Part shown: piece by piece, positions 5,713 through 12,668 of the stretch
How the letters are laid out: each line of letters opens with the position of its first letter
Numbering within the stretch: the stretch's first letter is position 1
Assembly: GCA_026387595.1 (NCBI GenBank)
Contig: JAPLLL010000049.1
Span: 1 to 16,641 of the forward strand
Length of the DNA: 16,641 nt
Source of the DNA: Candidatus Omnitrophota bacterium
Lineage (GTDB): Bacteria; Omnitrophota; Gorgyraeia; JABMQH01
Reading direction: 5' to 3'
Position numbers and translations under genes: made by a program
Notes under the pieces: generated by a model
Seen by the model: the letters and a program-made list of their open reading frames with translations, nothing else
Databases searched by the model: none
What the model was told of the DNA's origin: nothing

Positions 5713-7312
5713 ACATGGCGTAACCCTTATCGCGGCGATAGCCATTATGCTCCTTGTATCAGTGATCGGGGCAGACATGGCGCTTTTGCTCGGCGTAAGT
5801 ACTCGAACCTCGGTTGATTCGTTTCGCTCGGCTCAGGCATTTGCTTTAACGCAGGCGGGACTGAGCTGGTACATGATGCGGCTTGCCGGCATTTCCGACT
5901 GGTCCACGGAGACGAACCAGACCGACGTCGCACTTGGGTCAGGCACATTTGATATTACTATAAACAGCCAGACCGCCGCAACTATCAATTTTACCGTAAC
6001 CGGCAAAATAACCGGGACCGATGGCGTGACTATCCAGCATACAATGACGCAGGCTGCGACTAAGAAGCCCCTTGGGTCTAAATTTGCCCTTTTCTGGGGA
6101 AATGACGATGGGAACGTAACTTTCAATAACGTAGATATCAGCGGCGATTATTGGTCGAGGGGCACTACAGCTATGCAGGCCACGGCCTCCGTAACAAACG
6201 GCCTTGCCTACAGGCCCGATACCGAAGATATTACAGGCGCAGGCGCTTATACGGAAGTTTCAGTTTCAAGCCCGTATCCCTCAATGCCTGTATTGGATGT
6301 CTCTTATTATACAGGCCTTATTTCCGATTGGAATACGCGCATTGATAACGTTTCTGCGGCTGTGGGTTCAGGTGACCTTGTCTTAAGCGCGGACGTGGAC
6401 TGGACCGGACAGACAATTTCACAGCGGGATATTGATACAAACGGATATAATATAAGCGGCAGTAATTTTACGGTTAACTGCAGGGATTTCAAGATGACCG
6501 GGGATAGTATCATCTACGCCGATAATTACACTATAAACTGCAGGGATCTTACCACGAGCGGCACACCCCAATTCAATCAGTCAAGCGGGTTTACTATCAA
6601 TATGACACGGAACATGAATACAAACGGAACGGTCACGATAAACGGAAGCGGATATTTTGTTGCCGTGGGGAACATACTGCTTCAGAGCGAAAACGCGGAT
6701 TCAGGCACTCTCACCATCCAGCCGAACGGCGGGAGCATATTTTTCCTTGCGGATGACGATCTTACTGTAAATTCAGTCCCGGCTCAAACTGATACGCCTG
6801 TGGATGTTTCCTCCGGCGCGAGGATGTACTCCAGGGGCTCGGGCACCGGCGGTCTTTTAACAATAAGGAACGATACCACCAATATAGACGGGGTGCTTTT
6901 AGTAGCAAACAGACGAGTGTCCGCACAGGATAACGCCAATGTTATAAATTCGACCTTGTTTGTAAGCTATCCCGGCGACAATAGCAATAATTATTTGCGG
7001 GTGATGGACGCGGGTACTAGTGTAGGGACCCTTGCGGCGCCATGCGCGCTTATAAGCATAGGCCGCAACGGTACGGCTATGCGTATAACAAATAATGCCA
7101 GCGTTGTCGGGTATGTGTATCAATACGATTCCGCAAATTCAGGGGCTACGGACCTGAACAACTGCACCATCACAGGGGCAGTTATCGCGAATCAGCTTGG
7201 AAACGACACGAAGGCCAACGTAACCATAACTTACAACGAGTCGGCTATTCCGTTGATTGATAGTTCAAGCTATTACGCCTCCAAGGACGATGCTTCCTGG
7301 AGCGGAAATTAA
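5696..7312 (+). CDS. PilX/GspK-like large pseudopilin with beta-helix-like body
   Basis: This 538-residue protein starts at GTG 5696, five bases after GGAGG (5687-5691). KHG|VTLIAAIAIMLLVSVIGADMALLLG is a prepilin-type signal lacking Glu5, as in GspK and many PilX-like tip proteins, followed by RSAQAFALTQAGLSWYMMRLA, the 'A...A.aGl.....l' pattern of that group. The body is very rich in Asn, Thr, Ser and Gly. Residues 257-318 show repeats of about 20 residues (NFTVNCRDFKMTG..., NYTINCRDLTTSG..., GFTINMTRNMNTNG...), and the DNA repeats AACTGCAGGGAT exactly 60 bases apart (6476, 6536). This suggests stacked beta-helix rungs, continuing as GYFVAVGNILLQ... and SIFFLADDDLTV. The stop is followed by the only clear gap in this half of the cluster. 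A role as fibre-tip adhesin or exported filament cap is inference. Confidence 0.75.
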   Translation: MKRLNKHGVTLIAAIAIMLLVSVIGADMALLLGVSTRTSVDSFRSAQAFALTQAGLSWYMMRLAGISDWSTETNQTDVALGSGTFDITINSQTAATINFTVTGKITGTDGVTIQHTMTQAATKKPLGSKFALFWGNDDGNVTFNNVDISGDYWSRGTTAMQATASVTNGLAYRPDTEDITGAGAYTEVSVSSPYPSMPVLDVSYYTGLISDWNTRIDNVSAAVGSGDLVLSADVDWTGQTISQRDIDTNGYNISGSNFTVNCRDFKMTGDSIIYADNYTINCRDLTTSGTPQFNQSSGFTINMTRNMNTNGTVTINGSGYFVAVGNILLQSENADSGTLTIQPNGGSIFFLADDDLTVNSVPAQTDTPVDVSSGARMYSRGSGTGGLLTIRNDTTNIDGVLLVANRRVSAQDNANVINSTLFVSYPGDNSNNYLRVMDAGTSVGTLAAPCALISIGRNGTAMRITNNASVVGYVYQYDSANSGATDLNNCTITGAVIANQLGNDTKANVTITYNESAIPLIDSSSYYASKDDASWSGN

Positions 7313-7330
7313 TGCAGGTCCCGCTGTTTT

Positions 7331-7340
7331 ATGGTATACT
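7331..7340 (+). promoter_or_regulatory. Extended -10 promoter element before pilMN
   Basis: ATGGTATACT contains TGG-TATACT, an extended -10 hexamer (TATACT 7335-7340), and is identical to the -10 region at 4291-4300. I find no good -35 at the usual 16-18 base spacing, which an extended -10 can tolerate. Transcription would start at about 7347, only about 4 bases before the ATG at 7351. No Shine-Dalgarno precedes that ATG, so this looks like a second nearly leaderless transcript. It lies in a 38-base gap between the PilX/GspK-like gene and pilMN. Confidence 0.5.
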
Positions 7341-7350
7341 TAAATAAATT

Positions 7351-8913
7351 ATGATCCTTCAGATCAAGAAAAAGGCAAAGGATGTCGTCGGTATTGATAT
7401 AGGCCAGGGCCATATTACCGTTACGGTTTTGCATGCCGCGCCGGAATTGGAGATCAAGGACCTTGTCGTGCAAAAAATATCCGCTGATCAGCCGGACAGC
7501 GAGATCTCCGGCATTATCCGTGAAATATTCGGGCAGAAGCAGCTGTTCAAAAAAGAGGTCTGGTTGAACCTTGACCTGCCTGAGTCCAGCGTTAATTACA
7601 GGCGTCTTAGCCTGCCTTTTATGCCTGAAGCGGAATTGCCCAACGCGATAAAATGGAACCTGAAAGATAAGGTTACGCTTGACGTTAATAATTCAAAGGT
7701 AGCGTATGAGGTCATAGGCGAATTAACCAAACCGGACGGTTCAAAGAACCTGGATGTAACAGCGGTCCTGGTTGAAAAAAGCCTGATAAACCGGTACGTG
7801 GATATATTTAAGAACGCAGGCGTGGACCTGACAGGCATCAGTCTCACGCCGTTCTCTCTTGCAAATATTTTAAGCGTTGACCAGGTCCTTGCAGGGCAAA
7901 AAGAGCCGGTTGTGTTGTGTCATATCGGCATAGAATACTGTTATATATGCATAGCGGTGAACGGGAAAGTGGGCTTTGTCCGCCACATACCATTAGCCGA
8001 AAGAAGCTTCCTTACTGCGCTGACAGGCGCGCTTGTTTCCGACAAAGGAAGGGTTGAGCTCACGCTTGAAGACGCCAGAAAAATAATGGAGGAATTCGGG
8101 ATCCCCAGGGAAACGGATGTTGTCCTGGGCGGAAAAGTAGCGGCAGGCCAGGTCCTTGCTATGATAAGGCCCGTGATCGAGCGGTTTATAGGCGAACTGT
8201 CCCGCTCGATTGAATATTACCAGAGAGAGTTCGGCGCAAAGATAGAAATAGTTTTTCTTACCGGCATAGGCTCATATATAAAAGGCCTGGGTGATTTTAT
8301 TTCAAAAGGGGTTAACCTGAAGATAGGATACCTTAAACTTCCGAAAGGCGTGCTTAACGGGGCGGCGTTCGGGGCGGCGGTCGGGCCGAAAAATAAATTA
8401 AACCTTTTACCCGAAGAATTGAAGCAGAAAAAACAACAGGCAATACAGGCGACGGCCCTGCGGCTTTCCACGGTAACTGTGCTTGGGATCCTGTTTTTCT
8501 CTTTTTTGACCTTAAGCCTCGGGATCGCAAGCTACAGGAGGCAGCTCGTGCTGCTTAACCATCAGAAAACTATACTTAAGGAATTTAAAGAGATGCAGCG
8601 CCAGATAGAATCAAGGCAGGCGGTCATATCAGCCGTAAGGAACCGGGAAGTGCCTATTGACCTTGTATTAAAGGGCTTAAGCAATATCACTTCCGGCAAT
8701 GTCGCATTTTCGCAAATCTGGCTGAACCAGAAACAGAAGGCACTTAAGATAAGCGGGAAGGTAACTGCCAAGCCCGAAACGGTCCAGGGCGTTCTTTCGG
8801 ATTTTATGACGAAACTCGAAGCGTCAGATTTTATAAAAGAAGCGCAGCTTACGAATGTGCAAAGAACCGCAGACGAAACGTCGTCTTTTAATATCAACTG
8901 CGAGCTTAAATAG
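7351..8913 (+). CDS. PilM-PilN fusion: actin-like assembly ATPase joined to inner-membrane PilN domain
   Basis: This 520-residue protein joins two normally separate pilus proteins. Residues 1 to about 350 are PilM: VVGIDIGQGHITV (12-24) is the phosphate-1 loop of the actin/FtsA fold, LPESSVNYRRLSLPFMPEAELPNAIKWNLKDKV (76-108) is the PilM segment, and later come VVLCHIGIEYCYICI, the 'DARKIMEEFGIP' segment, ELSRSIEYYQREFG and IVFLTGIGSYIKGLGDFIS. At 350 it passes into NLLPEELKQKKQQ, the cytoplasmic start of PilN (where PilM binds the 'INLLP' peptide), then a membrane helix (about 372-394), a coiled-coil-like region and a periplasmic domain to the end. PilM and PilN form the cytoplasm-to-periplasm link of the type IV pilus alignment complex; here they are tethered. 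The start is ATG 7351, with no Shine-Dalgarno. The pilO-like gene follows 3 bases after the stop. Confidence 0.88.
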   Translation: MILQIKKKAKDVVGIDIGQGHITVTVLHAAPELEIKDLVVQKISADQPDSEISGIIREIFGQKQLFKKEVWLNLDLPESSVNYRRLSLPFMPEAELPNAIKWNLKDKVTLDVNNSKVAYEVIGELTKPDGSKNLDVTAVLVEKSLINRYVDIFKNAGVDLTGISLTPFSLANILSVDQVLAGQKEPVVLCHIGIEYCYICIAVNGKVGFVRHIPLAERSFLTALTGALVSDKGRVELTLEDARKIMEEFGIPRETDVVLGGKVAAGQVLAMIRPVIERFIGELSRSIEYYQREFGAKIEIVFLTGIGSYIKGLGDFISKGVNLKIGYLKLPKGVLNGAAFGAAVGPKNKLNLLPEELKQKKQQAIQATALRLSTVTVLGILFFSFLTLSLGIASYRRQLVLLNHQKTILKEFKEMQRQIESRQAVISAVRNREVPIDLVLKGLSNITSGNVAFSQIWLNQKQKALKISGKVTAKPETVQGVLSDFMTKLEASDFIKEAQLTNVQRTADETSSFNINCELK

Positions 8914-8916
8914 AAT

Positions 8917-9407
8917 ATGGCGGACCCTAAAAATTCAGGGCGCTGAAAGCGGAATTCGATATCGTTAAGAAAGATATTGCCGCGATAGAATCCCGCGGCG
9001 GGCAGCGCGGCCGCGATATTGCCGCCATGGTAAAATCGCTCTACAGCGATTTTGACGCGACCGCGGACAGGCTGCCATATAAAGAGGAAGAATCGTTTAA
9101 GCTGATAGCAAAAGAAGCAAATAAAGCCGGTTTATCTGTCATATCCATGAATCCCGGCGAGCGCAGGCCTATGCTGGACGTTAATAACAGCCATGTCTTT
9201 GTGGAAAACGTGCAGTGTTTTGAAATACCCATAAATATAGAAATGCAGGGCGGATACAAGGAAATAGGCGAATACCTGAGATCGCTGCGGGAAGATGTCC
9301 CGGTGCTGATCAAGGTTGAGGACATCGTCATAAATAAAGAAGGCGCCGGCGGCTCGCAGCTAAAGGCAAAGGCCGAATTTATACTGCATGTTTTATCGCA
9401 GGATTGA
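8917..9407 (+). pseudogene. pilO: PilO-like alignment protein with broken N-terminus
   Basis: PilO is a bitopic inner-membrane protein that pairs with PilN in the pilus alignment complex. ATG 8917 begins MADPKNSG but meets TGA at 8943-8945. In frame 0, from 8931, the sequence is RALKAEFDIVKKDIAAIESRGGQRGRDIAAMVKSLYSDF..., followed by a PilO-type domain (RLPYKEEESFKLIAKEANKAGLSVISMNPGE..., then EIPINIEMQGGYKEIGEYLRSLRED, the 'v.l...G.y..l..fl..l' PilO signature) to TGA 9405-9407. The membrane helix and nearby linker expected before the coiled coil are absent, so the junction near 8938-8942 looks like an internal deletion of unknown length (1 modulo 3). The first Met left in frame 0 is 9027, giving a 126-residue soluble remnant that would be cytoplasmic. 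An 11-bp direct repeat, GATATTGCCGC, lies at 8973 and 9015. Confidence 0.72.
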
Positions 9408-9409
9408 AC

Positions 9410-9844
9410 ATGACAAAGACTAAGATAGAAATAATTGTAACTGCGGGGTTTGTAGTTCTTTTTGCGTTTGTTGTGTTTAAGAGCATACCCGGCGCAAAGG
9501 TAAAGAAAGCAACTCCGCCTGCCCCCGTTAAAAATTCGCCGGCTGTCGCGCATAAGAGAGACGTGGTCCAGGCCGATACTAACGGCCCGGCAAAAGCCGC
9601 AGCCTGGGGCAGGGACCCTTTTAGTTTCGGCAAGTCCACTTATGCCTCGGCAGAAAACGGCATGGTATTGAACGGGATAGTCTGGGATGAAAATGCGCCC
9701 TCCGCCATAATAAACGATAATATTGTAAAAGTCGGCGAAGAAGTGGACGGCAAAAAAGTGGCGGAAATAAAAAAAGACAAAGTAATCCTTACTAAAGACG
9801 GCGCTGTCTACGAATTGAACCTGGGTAGTGATGGATCTCTTTAA
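9410..9844 (+). CDS. PilP/GspC-like periplasmic alignment protein
   Basis: The 144-residue protein has one N-terminal membrane helix (about residues 7-23, KIEIIVTAGFVVLFAFVVF), a Pro/Ala/Lys-rich linker (24-65) and a small C-terminal beta domain with GRDPFSF (67-73), NGIVWDENAPSAIINDNIVKVGEEV (88-112) and VAEIKKDKVILTKDGAVYELNL. This matches PilP and GspC 'HR' domains: 'RDPF', then L.GI....p.Aii.......GD.v....v..I....v.L...G....l. These connect the inner-membrane complex to the outer-membrane secretin. I chose ATG 9410 (AGGA at 9400-9403, 6 bases before) over TTG 9404, which overlaps the pilO stop. The usual next gene, the secretin pilQ/gspD, is missing; uppP overlaps the 3' end by 14 bases instead. 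The assignment is by pattern and context, since the family diverges strongly in sequence. Confidence 0.72.
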   Translation: MTKTKIEIIVTAGFVVLFAFVVFKSIPGAKVKKATPPAPVKNSPAVAHKRDVVQADTNGPAKAAAWGRDPFSFGKSTYASAENGMVLNGIVWDENAPSAIINDNIVKVGEEVDGKKVAEIKKDKVILTKDGAVYELNLGSDGSL

Positions 9845-10601
9845 GGCTGTGATCTTAGGTATTGTCGAAGGTATAACCGAATTCCTGCCTATATCCTCGA
9901 CAGGGCATCTCATATTGGCGGCCAAGCTTTTAAAATTAACCCAGACGGATTTCATTAAGACCTTTGAGATCGCGATACAATTGGGCGCCATACTCTCGGT
10001 GGTCGTATTATATTGGCGAAAATTCCTTGCGGAGACGGCAGTATTAAAAAGGGTCCTGGCCGCTTTTATCCCCACGGCCGTATTGGGGCTTGTTTTCTAT
10101 AAGATCATAAAGGAATTTCTGCTTGCCGGCGACAGGATCGTGCTTTGGGCGCTTTTTCTGGGCGGTATATTTTTAATCGTGTTTGAGTTGTTTTATAAGG
10201 AAAAAAAAGAAGGCTCGGAAGAGATCGCGTCCATGCCGTATAAAAAAGCGGTCCTTATCGGGATTTTTCAGTCGATCGCAATGGTTCCCGGCGTATCAAG
10301 GGCCGCGGCCACTATCTATGGCGGGCTGTTCTTGGGGCTTTCCCGGCGGGCAATAGTGGAATTTTCTTTTCTTCTGGCAGTGCCGACAATGCTGGCCGCG
10401 ACAGCGCTAGACCTTTTTAAAAATGCATCCGCTTTTTCGAAAGATCAATTCGTGTTTTTATCCGTAGGCTTTATTGTCTCTTTTGTCGTGGCAATGGCCG
10501 CGATAAAATTTCTTCTGTATTTTATAAAGAAGAACAATTTTATTCCGTTCGGGATATACCGAATAATCGCGGCGTTGGCTTTCTGGTTTGTAATCCGATA
10601 A
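9831..10601 (+). CDS. uppP: Undecaprenyl-diphosphate phosphatase (UppP/BacA)
   Basis: UppP dephosphorylates undecaprenyl diphosphate to the monophosphate carrier lipid needed for peptidoglycan and envelope polysaccharide synthesis; it is a polytopic inner-membrane enzyme and gives bacitracin tolerance. The 256-residue protein has both signature motifs: EGITEFLPISSTGH (13-26, with the catalytic E..E pair and SSTGH) and PGVSRAAATIYGGLFLGLSRR (153-173), where the second Ser of the common PGxSRS motif is Ala. About eight hydrophobic helices follow the family layout, and the length is near the usual 260-270. ATG 9831 is the natural start (GTG 9828 is in frame); it overlaps the pilP-like stop by 14 bases. 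The overlap couples it to the pilus operon. A link to glycan supply for the YfhO-family enzyme is possible but is inference. Confidence 0.93.
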   Translation: MDLFKAVILGIVEGITEFLPISSTGHLILAAKLLKLTQTDFIKTFEIAIQLGAILSVVVLYWRKFLAETAVLKRVLAAFIPTAVLGLVFYKIIKEFLLAGDRIVLWALFLGGIFLIVFELFYKEKKEGSEEIASMPYKKAVLIGIFQSIAMVPGVSRAAATIYGGLFLGLSRRAIVEFSFLLAVPTMLAATALDLFKNASAFSKDQFVFLSVGFIVSFVVAMAAIKFLLYFIKKNNFIPFGIYRIIAALAFWFVIR

Positions 10602-10620
10602 AGTAAAAAAGGGGGTTGTT

Positions 10621-11514
10621 ATGCGAAAACCGGGGTTGATATTGTGCGTAGCGGCTGTATTTATTTCGTCCTGCTGTTTTGCAGGCGAGCTATCCTCGCG
10701 GGACATTAAAAAAATAAAGGATGGCGTGGAAAATATAAAAAACAGGGCAAGGGGCATCCAAAAAGAAGGGTATACCGCGCTGAAAGATATCGGCCTGGAT
10801 TGTGTACCCTATGTTACCCCTCTTTTAAATGATAAGAATATCGATAATGAATCAAAAGTCGTGGCCTGCGATCTCTTGGGGGAGCTTAAGGCAAAGGACG
10901 CTGTTAATGCCCTGGTGGAAGCCCTGAAAAATAAAACGTATACGGTAAGGGCAGCCGCATGCAGGGCCCTCGGGAAGGTGCCGGACAAAAAGGCGCTTGA
11001 TCCGCTTCTGGGCATGCTGGGCGATGAAGAGTATGCAGTGCGCGGGGCCGCTGCGTATGCCCTGATAAACTATAAGGATCCCGCCATAGCCCCTAAGGTT
11101 GCGGTATTGCTTGATGATCCAAACGATTCGGTAAGGGTTGCCGCTGCAACGCTTCTTGAAAATAAAAAGGATCCCAAGACCGCTGCGGATATAAGAAAAG
11201 CGCTGGAGAAGGACAAATTCGAAACAGTGCGCGAGCTTGCGGCAAAGGCCCTTGGCGGCATAAAGGACAAGGACGCTGTAGGCGTACTGATGGACGCTGT
11301 TATCGAGGATAGAAGCAAATCTGTCCGCGAAGAATGCGCGATAGCGCTCGGCAAGATAGGCGATAAAAAAGCGGTCCCGGCCCTTATAAAAGCGTTAAAA
11401 GACAATTATAAGGATGTCCAGCTTCGCGCGTCGTATTCGCTTAAGGATATAACCGGCAAGGATTTTGAGCGCGACTACGACAAGTGGAACAACTGGTACG
11501 AATCCCAGAAATAG
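10621..11514 (+). CDS. Exported HEAT-repeat protein
   Basis: The 297-residue protein begins with a signal peptide (MRKPGLILCVAAVFISSCCFA), probably cleaved before GELSS by signal peptidase I. Lipoprotein processing at one of Cys18/19 is possible, but the lipobox is poor. From about residue 55 there are some seven HEAT repeats of about 31 residues with the PBS-lyase-type pattern: DAVNALVEALKNKTYTVRAAACRALGKV, ALDPLLGMLGDEEYAVRGAAAYAL and AVPALIKALKDNYKDVQLRASYSL are clear units. The end, ITGKDFERDYDKWNNWYESQK, is a tail often seen after such repeats in exported bacterial HEAT proteins. HEAT solenoids bind partners, and nothing shows a catalytic role. The ATG at 10621 follows AAGGGGG (10609-10615) by 5 bases and lies 19 bases after uppP. 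The binding partner is unknown. Confidence 0.85.
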   Translation: MRKPGLILCVAAVFISSCCFAGELSSRDIKKIKDGVENIKNRARGIQKEGYTALKDIGLDCVPYVTPLLNDKNIDNESKVVACDLLGELKAKDAVNALVEALKNKTYTVRAAACRALGKVPDKKALDPLLGMLGDEEYAVRGAAAYALINYKDPAIAPKVAVLLDDPNDSVRVAAATLLENKKDPKTAADIRKALEKDKFETVRELAAKALGGIKDKDAVGVLMDAVIEDRSKSVREECAIALGKIGDKKAVPALIKALKDNYKDVQLRASYSLKDITGKDFERDYDKWNNWYESQK

Positions 11515-11532
11515 AGAGAGCAGTAAGCATAA

Positions 11533-12189
11533 TTGGAGAAATTGATAGTCCACGTGGATATGGATGCGTTCTTCGCTGCCATTGAGCAGCGGGACAATCC
11601 TGAACTGCGGGGCCGGGCCGTTGTTGTGGGCGCTGACCCCAAGGCAGGCAAAGGCCGCGGAGTCGTCTCCACCTGTTCCTACGAAGCCAGAAGGTTCGGC
11701 ATCCACTCAGCCATGCCCATATCCGCCGCCTATAAAAGATGCCCCGATGCCGCCTACCTTCCCGTAGATATTCCCAAATACAGCCGCGTTTCGCGCCAAA
11801 TATATAAGATCTTATATGAGTTTACGCCGGATATCGAACCTGTCGGCATAGACGAGGCCTTTCTGGACATAACAGGAAGTTTTCATCTTTTTAAAACCCC
11901 GCTCAATACATGCCTTTTACTTAAAGCCGGCATAAAAGAAAAGACCGGCCTGACGGCTTCTCTGGGCCTTGCGCCTACGAAGACGGCGGCCAAGATCGCG
12001 TCAGATCTGAAAAAACCCGACGGCATGGTAGAGGTCAAGCCTGAAGGCCTGCTTGATTTTCTTTGGCCGCTAGAGATAAGAAGGCTCTGGGGGCTGGGCG
12101 CAAAGACCGAACAGATACTTAATGGCATGAACAGCGGCGCTTGGCAAAAACGGGGAGGAGCTTCGGAAGCTGGCAAACGGCATAGATGA
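11533..12189 (+). CDS. dinB: DNA polymerase IV (DinB), catalytic part, truncated by frame break at about 12125-12145
   Basis: DinB is the Y-family translesion polymerase of the SOS response. The catalytic core is intact: IVHVDMDAFFAAIEQRDNPELRGRAVVVG (first metal-binding Asp), CSYEARRFGIHSAMP, a fingers/palm region with YSRVSRQIYKILYEFTPDIEPVGIDEAFLDITG (catalytic Asp-Glu; the usual Ser before IDE is Gly), ASLGLAPTKTAAKIASDLKKPDGMVEV and the helix-hairpin-helix start LWGLGAKTEQILNGM. Then the frame breaks: residues after ILNGM are untypical and stop at TGA 12187-12189. The thumb normally has a further 20 or so residues before 'LGKNGEELRKLANGID', which resumes in another frame at 12140. The TTG at 11533 is the likely start; TTG 11542 with GGAG 3 bases before it is an alternative. 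No LexA-type operator was recognised upstream. Confidence 0.85.
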   Translation: MEKLIVHVDMDAFFAAIEQRDNPELRGRAVVVGADPKAGKGRGVVSTCSYEARRFGIHSAMPISAAYKRCPDAAYLPVDIPKYSRVSRQIYKILYEFTPDIEPVGIDEAFLDITGSFHLFKTPLNTCLLLKAGIKEKTGLTASLGLAPTKTAAKIASDLKKPDGMVEVKPEGLLDFLWPLEIRRLWGLGAKTEQILNGMNSGAWQKRGGASEAGKRHR

Positions 12190-12667
12190 AAGAGCGGTTT
12201 CTCCCGCCGGCGAGGCAAAGTCCATAAGCAATGAAACCACTTTCGAGAAAGACAGCAATGATACGCAGATGATAAAGGCGCAGCTTCTTTTGCTTTGCGA
12301 AGAAGTCTCCGGCAGGCTCAGGGCGGGAGGTCTGAAAGGCCGCACCATCACGCTTAAGATACGGCTTGAGGGCTTCCAGACATACACAAGAGCTATTACT
12401 ATTGACAGAGCGATCAATTTCGTGGATAGTATTTATAAAGAGATAATAGTTTTATACGATAATTTTGATAAAAGAAATAAGCGAGTCCGCCTTGTAGGTG
12501 TCAGGGTCTCGGGCCTTTGCCTCGCGGCGCAGCGGGACAGCTTGTTCGGCGACGATGCCGAAAAAGAAATAGAATCTATCCACAAAGCAGTGGACCGCAT
12601 AAGACAGAGATTCGGCGGCGAGGCGATACACAGGGCGGGTAGTGTTACGAAAAGAACGGAGCGATAA
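12140..12667 (+). pseudogene. dinB: DinB little-finger domain, detached C-terminal part
   Basis: In frame 2, from 12140, the sequence reads LGKNGEELRKLANGIDERAVSP, then EAKSISNETTFEKD: the end of the DinB thumb and the typical 'KSi..E.TF..D' entry into the little-finger domain. It continues with LCEEVSGRLRAGGLKGRTITLKIRLEGFQTYTRA, the DNA-binding little finger ('L.....G...rtvtlKlR...F.t.tRs'), RLVGVRVSGL and a C-terminal tail to TAA 12665-12667. It belongs to the gene started at 11533 but is in a different frame, with about 20 thumb residues missing (deletion length 2 modulo 3). The first Met in this frame is 12197, with no clear ribosome binding site. Joined, the two parts would give a protein of about 375 residues plus the gap, near DinB size. 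Confidence 0.8.
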
Positions 12668-12668
12668 T

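Noticed and set aside
8973..9025. 11-bp direct repeat GATATTGCCGC, 42 bases apart, as a recombination site
   Set aside because: It encodes a repeated DIAA in a coiled-coil stretch, lies downstream of the pilO break and does not coincide with the junction.
9041..10075. Long minus-strand ORF of 344 codons opposite pilO, pilP and uppP
   Set aside because: It lies wholly against three recognisable genes, has no family-like segments or ribosome binding site, and the plus strand explains the region.
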